Positions 16,207 to 25,679 are shown, counted from the first letter of the stretch. The stretch is DNA of 64,000 nucleotides from JAWLHU01 sp049324875 (GCA_049324875.1 JBMONC010000009.1:1-64000); one strand, 5' to 3'. The notes: generated from the letters alone by a model not told the origin. A program made the numbers and translations.

Positions 16207-17400
16207 ATGAAGATTGACCCGCGCTCGGTGGAGTTTGCGCAGAACCCGTACCCGACCTACGCCTGGCTCCGCCGGGAGGAGCCGGTCTACTACATTGAGC
16301 CGCTGAAGCTCTACTGGGTCACCCGCTATGCCGACGTCTCCCAGGTCCTGACCGACCCGCGCTTCGGCAAGCGGAACCCGACAGCGCCCCAGATGCCGCC
16401 CCTCCCGCCGGAGTACCAGAAGCTGGCCGAAATCCCGCCCAGCCTGATCCTCCAGGACCCGCCCGACCACACCCGGCTGCGGGGGCTGGTCTCCAAGGCC
16501 TTCACGCCCAAGGCGGTGGAGCGACTGCGGGGGCGGATCGAGGCGATCGCCCACGAGCTGCTCGACCGGGTGCAGGGGGAGGGCCGGATGGACCTGGTGG
16601 CCGACTTCGCCTTTCCCCTCCCGGCGACGGTGATTGCCGAGATGCTGGGTGTCCCCCGGGATAACCTGCCCCGGTTCCACCAGTGGTCCCGGGACTTCAT
16701 CCGGTCGGGCGACGCCAGTCAGGCCCACCTGCCGGGGGTCCGGGAGGCCGGGCTGAAGGCGCAGGTGGAGATGGCCTACTTCTTCGAGGAGCTGGCCAGG
16801 CAGCGGAGGGCGGCGCCGGAGGATGACATGATCAGCGCCCTGGTCCAGGTGGAGGAGCAGGGGGAGCGGCTCTCCATGGGGGAGCTGGTCTCCACCTGCA
16901 TCCTGCTGCTGATCGCCGGCCACGAGACCACCACCAACCTGATCGGTAATGGGGTGCTGACGCTGCTCACCCACCCGGAGCAGCTGGGCTGGCTCCGGGC
17001 GCATCCGGAGGCGATGGGGACGGCGGTGGAGGAGCTGCTCCGCTACGAATCGCCGGTCCAGCGGTTCGGCCGGTTCGTCCAGGAGGACCTGGAGCTGGGC
17101 GGCCGGGAGCTGAAGCGGGGGGCGCACGTGAGCGTCCTCTTCGCCTCCGCCAACCGGGATGAGGCGGTCTTCGCCAACCCCGACGAGCTGGATCTGACCC
17201 GGGACCCGAACCCGCACCTGGCCTTCGGCAAGGGGATCCACTTCTGCCTGGGCGCCCCGCTGGCCCGCATTGAGGGGCCGGTGGCGCTGCGGGTGCTGCT
17301 GGAGCGGATGCCGAACCTGCGGCTGGACCCCGACAGCGCTTACGAGTGGGCGCCCCAGACCCTGGTGCGGGGGCTGCGCAGGCTGCCGGTCCGGTTCTGA
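16207..17400 (+). CDS. Cytochrome P450
   Basis: 397 residues, the usual length of soluble bacterial P450s. Visible landmarks are the I-helix AGHETTTN (oxygen-activating Thr), the K-helix EELLRYESPVQR with the ExxR pair, and the heme loop FGKGIHFCLGAPLAR with the Cys ligand. It should hydroxylate a small hydrophobic substrate with electrons from a ferredoxin and reductase. No dedicated redox partner gene is adjacent, although a two-cluster ferredoxin is encoded at 37140. The ATG follows GGGAGGGGG. It stands as a single-gene unit with its own promoter and a strong terminator. Confidence 0.92.
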   Translation: MKIDPRSVEFAQNPYPTYAWLRREEPVYYIEPLKLYWVTRYADVSQVLTDPRFGKRNPTAPQMPPLPPEYQKLAEIPPSLILQDPPDHTRLRGLVSKAFTPKAVERLRGRIEAIAHELLDRVQGEGRMDLVADFAFPLPATVIAEMLGVPRDNLPRFHQWSRDFIRSGDASQAHLPGVREAGLKAQVEMAYFFEELARQRRAAPEDDMISALVQVEEQGERLSMGELVSTCILLLIAGHETTTNLIGNGVLTLLTHPEQLGWLRAHPEAMGTAVEELLRYESPVQRFGRFVQEDLELGGRELKRGAHVSVLFASANRDEAVFANPDELDLTRDPNPHLAFGKGIHFCLGAPLARIEGPVALRVLLERMPNLRLDPDSAYEWAPQTLVRGLRRLPVRF

Positions 17401-17414
17401 GGGGTGGCGATCAA

Positions 17415-17444
17415 AACGGGCAGCACCCGGCGGTGCTGCCCGTT
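17415..17444. terminator. Perfect 13-bp bidirectional terminator hairpin
   Basis: AACGGGCAGCACC (17415-17427) and GGTGCTGCCCGTT (17432-17444) with loop CGGC. On the minus strand it ends in CCCGTTTTGATC, the stronger T tract, so it mainly serves the Met-rich gene. It also lies just after the P450 gene on the plus strand. Confidence 0.85.
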
Positions 17445-17460
17445 CTGCTGGGACCGGTCC

Positions 17461-18207
17461 CTACTCGTGGTCGTGATGGTGGTCGCGGTGCTGCTCGTGC
17501 TCCTCCCGGCCCATCTGCAGCAGCCGCTGGACGGTCTCCCGGCCCAGGGCGGCGGTGGCAAGCCCGGTGGCCCGCTGCAGGTGGCCGATGCTGGCCTCAA
17601 TCCGGCCGCCGATCTGCTGTGCCCACGGCCGGAGCGACTCGGGCACCTGGCCGGACATCCGCTGGTAGGCCTGGCGGGCCCTCTGCAGATACTCCCGCGC
17701 CTGCTGCTGGCAGCTGAGCATCAGCGCCAGGTAGGCGGGCTCACGGGTGCCCCTCATCAGCATCCGGGCGGCGCCGATGGCGGTGGTGAGGTGGTAGGAC
17801 GCCTCGTAGTTCGCCCGGTGCAGCTCCTGGAGCCCGGGGAGGTTTCGCGCCTCGGGGATGTACGTGGCGACCGAGGCGGCGGCACACTGGAGCGCCAGGT
17901 CGGTGTGGGTCCGCAGCATGGCGTTCAGCAGCTCGCCGATGGGCAGGTAGCGCCTCGCGGCGTGGTCGTGCATCATGGCGTGGTCGTGCATCATGGTGTG
18001 GTCGTGCATCATGGTGTGGTCCATCATCATGGTGTGGTCCATCATCATGCCGGGGTCCATCATCATGCCGGGGTCCATCATCCCCAGATGCATCTCAGGG
18101 CCCATCATGGACCCCATGGTCATCTGGTGGTGGGGCATCTTCCCCATGGGCTTGCCCATGGGACCGAGCGACCCATAGGGCCCCATGGAGGGCCAGCCTC
18201 TCTCCAT
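17461..18207 (-). CDS. Met/His/Asp-rich repeat protein, probable metal-binding helical protein
   Basis: 248 residues. The first ~85 are dominated by Met with His, Asp and Pro, in near-perfect tandem repeats: MMDPGM, MMMDPG, MMMDHT, MMHDHT, MMHDHA. Residues ~88-225 are helical (ELLNAMLRTHTDLALQC, ANYEASYHLTTAIGAARM, CQQQAREYLQRARQAYQRM) and resemble a four-helix ferritin- or spore-coat-like bundle. The C-terminus is HEQHRDHHHDHE. Met- and His-rich segments of this kind bind Cu(I)/Cu(II) or similar soft metals in known chaperones, so copper handling is a fair guess, but no family is recognised. There is no signal peptide. Start ATG follows GGAAGG. Confidence 0.7.
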   Translation of the reverse strand: MERGWPSMGPYGSLGPMGKPMGKMPHHQMTMGSMMGPEMHLGMMDPGMMMDPGMMMDHTMMMDHTMMHDHTMMHDHAMMHDHAARRYLPIGELLNAMLRTHTDLALQCAAASVATYIPEARNLPGLQELHRANYEASYHLTTAIGAARMLMRGTREPAYLALMLSCQQQAREYLQRARQAYQRMSGQVPESLRPWAQQIGGRIEASIGHLQRATGLATAALGRETVQRLLQMGREEHEQHRDHHHDHE

Positions 18208-18265
18208 CTGTCACCTTCCTCTCTTCCAAGGTACGTGACAGAATATGCGGCTCAGCCTGCTCCGG

Positions 18266-18766
18266 TCACTCCGGCCCCGCCTCCAGAGCGGCCTGCAGGA
18301 TCTGATCGAGGAGCGGATGCCACTGGTGGTGGTACCGGGGCGCCTCAGCCGGCTCCACGAAGAAGCGGCGGCGCGATTCGAAGGCGGCGTCGAAGGGGAG
18401 GAGCCGCTCGATATCCATCCGGTAGAAGACCTGGTAGCCGATCCTGGGGTACCTGCCGCCCGGCTGCCAGTGGATGTTCTCGCTGTGGTCGATCTCGGCG
18501 CAGCCGATGTAGGTGCAGCGCCCCTCGACCGAACCCTCCTCCCGGCACTCCCGGCGGAAGGTCTGCTCCGGCGTCTCGCCGGGCTCCCGGTGGCCGCCCG
18601 GGATGTCCCCGCCCCGCTGGTCCAGGTCGACCAGCATCACCTTGCCCTCGAAGAAGCAGAAGCCGTGGGCGCTGGTGACCAGCTCGAGTGGCGGGAGCGG
18701 CGCCCCGGGGAGCCAGGTGATGCGTATCCGGCCACCGTTCCAGTCGACGTAGGTGGTATACGACAT
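18266..18766 (-). CDS. Nudix hydrolase family protein
   Basis: 166 residues from the ATG at 18766, which follows AAAGGAG. The Nudix box runs GHREPGETPEQTFRRECREE then GSV. It matches GX5EX7REUXEEXGU except that the late Gly is Ser. The REcrEE residues that bind the divalent metal are present, so hydrolysis of a nucleoside diphosphate derivative is likely; the substrate is unknown. The protein begins MSYTTYVDWNGGRIR, and the C-terminal third has YHHQWHPLLDQILQ. It is transcribed away from a 630-base gene-poor spacer. Confidence 0.8.
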   Translation of the reverse strand: MSYTTYVDWNGGRIRITWLPGAPLPPLELVTSAHGFCFFEGKVMLVDLDQRGGDIPGGHREPGETPEQTFRRECREEGSVEGRCTYIGCAEIDHSENIHWQPGGRYPRIGYQVFYRMDIERLLPFDAAFESRRRFFVEPAEAPRYHHQWHPLLDQILQAALEAGPE

Positions 18767-18825
18767 GCTTGCTCCTTTCGCGCGAATAATCGATCGCATT
18801 GGTAACGAAAGATGACCAAAATATT

Positions 18826-18855
18826 TTGAGAAATCGAACGTTCATTCTCTATACA
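18826..18855 (+). promoter_or_regulatory. Predicted promoter at the head of the repeat-rich spacer
   Basis: TTGAGA (18826-18831), an 18-base spacer, then TATACA (18850-18855), in an AT-rich patch of an otherwise GC-rich spacer. It points toward the tandem hairpins and the terminator at 19384, so it could drive the candidate RNA. Confidence 0.45.
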
Positions 18856-18876
18856 AGCTGAGGGAGGCGTGCTACA

Positions 18877-19044
18877 TTGGCAATGCACCTCAGGAACGGG
18901 GTCGACGACAGAGCCGACGGCAGCGATTCGGATCAGCTCGGGGCGATATCGAAAGGTATCGAGACGGACTGCACTGCGGGTCGAGATGCGGCGGATCTGG
19001 AGCAGAACGGAAGACCGGTAGCGATCAGATCGGCGGGCCTGTGA
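18877..19044 (+). CDS. Possible 55-residue small ORF at the 5' end of the repeat transcript
   Basis: TTG at 18877 (or ATG at 18883) lies behind AGGGAGG. The frame reads LAMHLRNGVDDRADGSDSD and stops at TGA 19042-19044, exactly in the loop of the first tandem hairpin. Third-position GC is visibly lower than in neighbouring genes, which argues against a long-standing coding gene. It could be a leader peptide or chance. Confidence 0.2.
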   Translation: MAMHLRNGVDDRADGSDSDQLGAISKGIETDCTAGRDAADLEQNGRPVAIRSAGL

Positions 19045-19235
19045 TGAGCAGGACCAAAGGTCTGGAGTCTCGATCGGAAGCCTGTGATGAGCAGGCGGGA
19101 AGGTCGGGAGTCCTCAGATCGGAAGACCTGTGTTGAGCGGGTCGGAAGGTTTGGATCCTTGGATTCGGATGACCTGTGATGAGCGGGTCGTACGGTCTGG
19201 GTCCGGCAGAGCGGAAGGTCTGTGATGAGCAGATC
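19028..19235. repeat. Five tandem repeats of 43-46 bp with compensatory stem changes
   Basis: The heptamer GTGATGA (GTGTTGA in unit 3) recurs at 19041, 19084, 19130, 19176 and 19222, spacings 43, 46, 46 and 46. Around it each unit forms a stem over the loop TGATGAG. Unit 1 has CCTG/CAGG plus an outer GG/CC; unit 2 GCCTG/CAGGC; units 3 and 4 GACCTG/CGGGTC; unit 5 GGTCTG/CAGATC. C-G to T-A and A-T to G-T exchanges keep the stem paired. Linkers are looser but share GATCGGAAG and GGAAGGT. A decayed extra unit may lie at 19005-19027. Confidence 0.75.
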
Positions 19236-19383
19236 GGCCGGCTGCACGGGGCACGGTCGGAAGGGATGGCCGCACGGGAACTGACTTTGAGGTTAACACG
19301 CTGCACGATTACATCTCGGCGCAGGAAGTTAGCTGAAGAAGCGTCTCGTGAAGGTTCGTACCGGTCTTGGGGTGCAGCTCATT

Positions 19384-19415
19384 GCCCGGGAGGGGATCAA
19401 ACCTCCCGGGCTTTT
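19384..19415 (+). terminator. Plus-strand terminator downstream of the tandem repeats
   Basis: GCCCGGGAGG (19384-19393) and CCTCCCGGGC (19402-19411) form a perfect 10-bp stem, followed by TTTTAGC on the plus strand only. The hairpin overlaps the last codons of the HPRT gene on the other strand, where no T tract follows, so it serves plus-strand transcripts from the repeat region. Confidence 0.7.
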
Positions 19416-20311
19416 AGCTTTTTCGCGAGGATTTCGAAGTCGGCCCGGTCGACCAGCTCGATGCGGACATCGGGGTACTGGTGGTGCATCGCCTCCACCT
19501 GCCGGAGCTTCCGGGTCATCAGGTGGGGCTTCTTGGTGGTCACCTCGATGTAGAGGTCGAAGTCGGGCAGGAAGAAGTCGGGGGTGAAGCCGACCTGGGT
19601 CTTCCCCTCCTCGTCCTCCTTCAGCACGAAGGTCTTGGGCTCGTAGAGCCAGCGGATCCGGTAGTACTCCAGCAGCTTGGCGAAGTCCTCCTCGCTGGGG
19701 TGGGCGAAGCGGACCCGCTTGGGCTCCTCGGCCATGATCTCATCCTTCAGGACGCCGATGCACCGGAGGTTGCGGTACCGCTCCTGGAAGTCGAGGCCGT
19801 AGCCGACCACGAACTTGTCCCGCACGTCGAAGCCGGCGTAGCGGACGGGCAGGTCCTGCAGCAGCCGCAGGCCGGACCGGTTGATCAGGGTGGCGACGGT
19901 CAGGCTGCGGGGGGAGCGGGCCTTCAGCTGGGTCAGCAGGTAGCCCAGGGTCAGCCCGGTGTCGATGATATCCTCCACCACCAGCACATCCCGGTCCTCG
20001 ATGTCATCCTCCAGGTCCTTGATGATCTGGACCCGGCCCCGGGAGCCGTAGGAGGCGATCGCCATGAAGTCGACGGTGACGGGCACCCGGATGTGGCGGA
20101 CGAGGTCGGTCACGAAGAAGACGGCGCCCCGGAGCACGCTGATGACCGCCAGCGACCACCGGGGGTTCTCCTGCCACCGGGGCAGGTACTCCAGGGTGAT
20201 CTGCTCGGCCAACTCCCGGACACGGTTCTGAATGGTCTCCTCGTCGTAGAGCACCTCGCCGATGTCGCTCTGCGGATCCCAACCCTGGGTGGTCACGTTG
20301 GTTCCCCCCAT
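19397..20311 (-). CDS. Hypoxanthine phosphoribosyltransferase fused to a PD-(D/E)XK-like domain
   Basis: 304 residues, against about 180 for a usual Hpt. Residues ~15-190 are a purine phosphoribosyltransferase: the PRPP loop VLVVEDIIDTGLTL (109-122), the FMAIASYGS segment, and the KFVVGYGLDFQERYRNL stretch typical of bacterial Hpt. It would make IMP or GMP from free base and PRPP. Residues ~205-300 form an extra domain with Glu224 (YEP), Asp245 (TPDFFLPD), Glu256 and Lys260 (IEVTTKK), a layout like PD-(D/E)XK nuclease folds, though the usual ExK is EVT here. The ATG at 20311 follows AAAGGAG and gives the natural N-terminus. Confidence 0.8.
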   Translation of the reverse strand: MGGTNVTTQGWDPQSDIGEVLYDEETIQNRVRELAEQITLEYLPRWQENPRWSLAVISVLRGAVFFVTDLVRHIRVPVTVDFMAIASYGSRGRVQIIKDLEDDIEDRDVLVVEDIIDTGLTLGYLLTQLKARSPRSLTVATLINRSGLRLLQDLPVRYAGFDVRDKFVVGYGLDFQERYRNLRCIGVLKDEIMAEEPKRVRFAHPSEEDFAKLLEYYRIRWLYEPKTFVLKEDEEGKTQVGFTPDFFLPDFDLYIEVTTKKPHLMTRKLRQVEAMHHQYPDVRIELVDRADFEILAKKLKAREV

Positions 20312-20403
20312 GATGCTTCTCCTTTCGGCTATTCGCGACCGTTGGGCGATTTCCCTATCGGTCGGGTGCCTTCTTTTTAACACGGATTCCCCTGAAAATG
20401 ACG

Positions 20404-20589
20404 GCCACGGATTACACGGATTACACGGATGAAGACAGAACATGGACAGTGATGGGGTTCGTACCCTTTTCATTTGTGGTGCTGGTGCGAAGCACCGCAC
20501 CATGGTGGTTACACGGATATATGAAAAGGGTACGACTAACATTTTTGTAATGTATTTGTTTTATCCGTGTAATCCGTGTAATCCGTGGC
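20404..20589. repeat. MITE-like palindromic element with 27-bp perfect terminal inverted repeats
   Basis: The ends 20404-20430 and 20563-20589 are perfect 27-base inverted copies, each built of a tandem ACGGATTAC-type unit. Inside, 20459-20473 and 20521-20535 are a perfect 15-base inverted pair (TCGTACCCTTTTCAT), and the centre holds GGTGC and GCACC stems around GAA. A third copy of TTACACGGAT lies at 20509-20518. The ~186-bp element has no ORF and is AT-richer than its surroundings. It fills most of the 316-base spacer between the HPRT start and the GH57 stop. No clear target duplication is seen. Confidence 0.65.
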
Positions 20590-20602
20590 AAAGATAAAGG
20601 CG

Positions 20603-20622
20603 GCCCCCGGTTGCCCGGGGGC
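20603..20622 (-). terminator. Terminator of the GH57 gene
   Basis: GCCCCCGG/CCGGGGGC stem with a four-base loop, six bases after the GH57 stop codon. The minus strand then reads CGCCTTTATCTTTG; the plus strand reads TTTTGC, so it may act both ways. Confidence 0.6.
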
Positions 20623-20627
20623 TTTTG

Positions 20628-22217
<1,590 letters not shown>

Positions 22218-22222
22218 GCGGG

Positions 22223-23608
22223 CTACCTCCAGGGGCTGCCGACCCGTGCCCCAGCCATCTGCTGCTCAAGCCTTGCGTAGAGCATGCCGCGGGTGGCGGG
22301 GCTCTCGTGGGGCAGCGAGACGGGGCTGGAGAGGGCGAGCAGGTAATAGCGGCCGTCCTCGGTGCGCCGCTCGAAGGAGACGACGTACCGGTGGCCGGGC
22401 TCCAGGCCGTGGACGAACCAGTGGTCGTCGTGCTCGGCGAGGTCGACGGCGAAGGCGCCGCCGGTGGTCACGTCAAAGAGCCGCAGGCAGGGGATGGTGG
22501 TCCGGTAGACCGCATCGCCCAGCATCGCCCGCAGCCGCTCCTCGCCGCCGCCGGCCCGCTCCCAGTAGACGTACAGGGAGCGCGGGTTCCGGACGATGGC
22601 CACCACCGCATCCTCGCCGTAGTCGGCGGGGAGGGGGTCGTGGTCGTAGAGCAGCGACCAGTCGGTCTCCGGCTCAGGTCGGAAGGTGACCATCTCCTCG
22701 CCCACCTCGAAGTCGGGGCGGAAGGTGATCATCGGTTCGGCGACCGCCATCGGTCGCTCCGGTTCGGGCACAAAGGTCACATCGGGGCCCAGGGCGGCGT
22801 CCGGGTCGAAGTTGACGCGCCGGACTGACGGCATCGCGCCGTGCGGGCTGTCGGTCAGGCCGTCTTCCATCTCCGGCTGTTCCACGGGGTAGTCTGCCTC
22901 CTCTTCATCACCGGGGTCTTTCTCCCTGGCACCTATGTCGGGCTTCCGCTCGGGGCGCTGGAAGCGGAGCGGCTCGCTGCCGCCGGGGCCCGGGCCGCCC
23001 TCGCCGTCGGTCCCGCCGGGCCGGGTGCGGCCCAGGCCGTAGCCGGGTTCCTGGCCGGTGGTCGACGGGCTGGCTGCCAGCCGCCGGTCCATCTCCCGGG
23101 AGCCGAAGGCGGCGGGGAGGGTCTCCTCTGCCAGTTCCACATCCCGGTGGGTGTCGGTGACCCGCCGTCCCTTGGCATAGGGGCTTCCGGGCTCCTCCGG
23201 CGTCCCGGGGCGGCTGCCCTGCGGGCCCTCGGTCAGGACCTTCGCCTTGGGCTCGGCCTCGGGCTGGCCGGGCACGGCGCCGGGTGCCACTTTCTCGGCG
23301 CCGTACTTGGAGACATCGGACGGGGGCTCCGTCATCCGCGTCATGTCGCGGCCCGGCACGGGCGCCTTCACCTGATCGGCGCTGCCGGGCAGGTCGGGGC
23401 TCAGGTGCTCGGTGCGCTCCTTGAGCGCCGTGTTGGCGATATCCAGCCCCTGGCCCTTCCCCTCGTGATGGACGACGAACGTCTCGGGGTTCCGAACGTT
23501 GGTGCCGTCGGGCCCGATCTTGGCCCGGGGTCCCGGACGCCTGGCCAGGTTGATCCAGATTACCGCGAACACGAGGGCGATCACAAGCAAGAACACGTAT
23601 CCCATCAT
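22223..23608 (-). CDS. Membrane-anchored DUF4912 protein
   Basis: 461 residues. An N-terminal membrane segment (GYVFLLVIALVFAVIWINLA) is followed by ~300 residues of charged, Pro/Gly/Glu-rich low-complexity sequence. The C-terminal ~130 residues form a DUF4912 domain (LPADYGEDAVVAIVRNPRSL then YVYWE), a domain often found beside GH57 and carbohydrate genes. A short motif recurs before it: VTFVPEPE, ITFRPDFE, VTFRPEPE. The ATG follows GGAGGAGCGAC. Its position suggests a scaffold or carbohydrate-linked role next to the branching enzyme; the function is not known. Confidence 0.75.
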   Translation of the reverse strand: MMGYVFLLVIALVFAVIWINLARRPGPRAKIGPDGTNVRNPETFVVHHEGKGQGLDIANTALKERTEHLSPDLPGSADQVKAPVPGRDMTRMTEPPSDVSKYGAEKVAPGAVPGQPEAEPKAKVLTEGPQGSRPGTPEEPGSPYAKGRRVTDTHRDVELAEETLPAAFGSREMDRRLAASPSTTGQEPGYGLGRTRPGGTDGEGGPGPGGSEPLRFQRPERKPDIGAREKDPGDEEEADYPVEQPEMEDGLTDSPHGAMPSVRRVNFDPDAALGPDVTFVPEPERPMAVAEPMITFRPDFEVGEEMVTFRPEPETDWSLLYDHDPLPADYGEDAVVAIVRNPRSLYVYWERAGGGEERLRAMLGDAVYRTTIPCLRLFDVTTGGAFAVDLAEHDDHWFVHGLEPGHRYVVSFERRTEDGRYYLLALSSPVSLPHESPATRGMLYARLEQQMAGARVGSPWR

Positions 23609-23722
23609 GTCGCTCCTCCCCCGATCAGCTAGTCACGCATAGGTTGAGTTTCCGACCGGACGGAGCATTTTATTCTACCGCCCTGCCGGGGCAGACTATG
23701 GTGGCAGAGGGGTGGAAACGAC

Positions 23723-25672
23723 TTGGCAAGGCCTCTGGTTATCGGGAACGGACGGCTGCTGATCTGCTTTGACCAGGACCTGACGATGCGGGATCTCTAC
23801 TATCCGCATGTCGGTCAGCTGAATCATATCGTCGGCAAGCGGAATCAACTGGGGCTCTGGGTGGATGGCAAGTTCGCCTGGCTCGGGGACGAGGGCTGGG
23901 TGCGGGATCTGCGCTACAAGCCGGGGACGCTGGTGACCGATTCGACATTGAGCCACCGCCAGCTGGGGATCGAGATCACGGTGGAATCGGCGGTGCACCA
24001 GCGGGAGCCGATCTTCGTACAGCGGCTGCAGATCAGCAACCGGCTCGCCCGCGGGCGGGATCTGCGCCTCTTTGCCACCTTCGATGTGGACATCGACGAG
24101 ACGGATGTGGGCGACACGGCGATGTGGGAGCCGACCCTGGGCGCCGTGATGCACTACAAGCGCCGCCGCTGCTTCCTGATCGGGGCGAGCGGACCGCTGG
24201 GGGGGATCGACCAGCACGCCACGGGCCGCAAGCGCTGGGGGGCGGAGGGCACCTGGCGGGATGCGGAGGATGGCCACCTGGAGGGGCATCCCATCAGCCA
24301 GGGGGCGGTGGACTCCACCATCCGGCTGATGGTGCCGCTGGCGGCCAACGGCTCGGCGACGGCCTATATCTGGGTGGTCTGTGCCAGGGGGTTCCAGGAG
24401 GCGCGGGCCGGCCACCGGCTGGTCAAGGAGAGCGGGCCGGGGGAGATGCTGGGCGAGATCGGGCGCTACTGGCATTCCTGGGCGCAGAGCGGGGGCGGGG
24501 TGGATGTCTCCAACCTGCCGCCCGACCTGCAGGAGGCCTACCGGCGGTCGCTGCTGATCGTCCGCACCCAGGTGGACAACGACGGCGCCATCATCGCCGC
24601 CAACGACTCGGACATCCGGGACCACAACCGGGACCACTACTCGTACATGTGGCCGCGGGACGGCGCCCTGGTGGCCGCCGCCCTGGACCGGGCGGGGCTC
24701 TCGGCGGTGACCCGCCGCTTCTACCGGTTCTGCGCCTCGGCGCTCACCGAGGGCGGTTACCTGCTGCACAAGTACAACCCGGACGGCTCGGTGGGCTCCT
24801 CCTGGCACCCGCTGGTGGGGCCGAAGGGGGTGCAGCTGCCGATCCAGGAGGATGAGACGGCGCTGGTGCTCTGGGCCCTGGGCAGCTACTACCGGCTCCG
24901 GCAGAGCCAGGAGTTCGTGGATTCGCTCTACGACAACCTGGTCCGGCCGGCGGCGGACTTCCTGGTCTGCTACCGGGATGAGCGGACGGGACTGCCCCAG
25001 GAGAGCTACGACCTCTGGGAGGAGCGGCGGGGGATCTTTACCTTTACCACGGCGGCGGTGGTGGCGGGCCTGCGGGAGGCGGCGCTGCTGGCCGGCGTGC
25101 TGGGCGACCAGCGCCGCTCCGACCGGTACGCCGCAGCGGCGGCGGAGACCTTCGAGGCGATGCTGAACTACCTCTGGTCGGAGGAGCACGGCCGCTTCCT
25201 GCGGGGGCTCTACGTAGGGGAAGGCGGCGAGCTGGTGCCCGACCTGACGCTGGAGTCCAGCGTGGCCGGCGTCTTCCTCCTGGGCGTGCTGCCGGTGCAG
25301 GACCCAAGGGTGGAGGGGACCATGCGGGCCCTGGAGCAGGGGCTCTGGGCGCCCGGCCGGATCGGCGGCATCGCCCGCTATGCCGGGGACTACTACTTCC
25401 GCCTGGTGGAGGACGCCCCCGGCAACCCCTGGATCATCTGTACCCTCTGGCTGGCCCGCTGGTACATCCAGCGCGCCACCAGCCGGGAGGAGCTGGAGCC
25501 CGGTCTGAAGCTGATCCGCTGGGCGCTGGACCGGGCCCTGCCCACAGGGGTGCTGCCCGAGCAGGTCCACCCGCACACCGGCGCCCCGCTCTCCGTGGCC
25601 CCGCTCACCTGGAGCCACTCCACCCTCTGCGACACCCTCCAGGACTTGGCCGAGAAGCTGCGGCAGCTGTAA
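23723..25672 (+). CDS. GH15 glucoamylase-type alpha-glucosidase
   Basis: 649 residues. The first ~260 are the beta-sandwich domain found in prokaryotic glucoamylases; the rest is an (alpha/alpha)6 barrel with YSYMWPRDGALVA, the catalytic acid pair region YDLWEERRG (Glu433/Glu434) and the base region PEQVHPHTGAPL (Glu613). It releases glucose from the ends of alpha-1,4 glucans. There is no signal peptide, so it acts inside the cell on glycogen. Start TTG (LARPLVIGNGRLLICFD) follows GAGGGGTGG. It is divergent from the DUF4912-GH57 pair, making a small glycogen cluster. Confidence 0.9.
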   Translation: MARPLVIGNGRLLICFDQDLTMRDLYYPHVGQLNHIVGKRNQLGLWVDGKFAWLGDEGWVRDLRYKPGTLVTDSTLSHRQLGIEITVESAVHQREPIFVQRLQISNRLARGRDLRLFATFDVDIDETDVGDTAMWEPTLGAVMHYKRRRCFLIGASGPLGGIDQHATGRKRWGAEGTWRDAEDGHLEGHPISQGAVDSTIRLMVPLAANGSATAYIWVVCARGFQEARAGHRLVKESGPGEMLGEIGRYWHSWAQSGGGVDVSNLPPDLQEAYRRSLLIVRTQVDNDGAIIAANDSDIRDHNRDHYSYMWPRDGALVAAALDRAGLSAVTRRFYRFCASALTEGGYLLHKYNPDGSVGSSWHPLVGPKGVQLPIQEDETALVLWALGSYYRLRQSQEFVDSLYDNLVRPAADFLVCYRDERTGLPQESYDLWEERRGIFTFTTAAVVAGLREAALLAGVLGDQRRSDRYAAAAAETFEAMLNYLWSEEHGRFLRGLYVGEGGELVPDLTLESSVAGVFLLGVLPVQDPRVEGTMRALEQGLWAPGRIGGIARYAGDYYFRLVEDAPGNPWIICTLWLARWYIQRATSREELEPGLKLIRWALDRALPTGVLPEQVHPHTGAPLSVAPLTWSHSTLCDTLQDLAEKLRQL

Positions 25673-25679
25673 AGGCAAA

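Larger units (their letters stand above)
18862..19415 (+). ncRNA. Candidate structured RNA with tandem covarying hairpins
   Basis: A predicted promoter, a repeat region and a strong terminator with TTTT (19384-19415) frame this otherwise gene-free stretch. At 18944-18961, CGATATC and GGTATCG close a GAAA tetraloop, a classic stable RNA hairpin. From 19028 to 19235, five units each contain a stem capped by a near-invariant TGATGAG loop, and the stem bases change in step between units (see the repeat entry). These facts are seen in the sequence; transcription and function are inference. It does not match a known family that I recognise. Confidence 0.4.

Noticed and set aside
19041..19228. C/D box RNAs, because the loops read GTGATGA like a C box
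   Set aside because: No D box or paired C'/D' is placed correctly, and such RNAs are not expected in Bacteria; the match is probably chance.
19028..19235. CRISPR array
   Set aside because: Units are adjacent and diverge throughout; there is no constant repeat with unique spacers.
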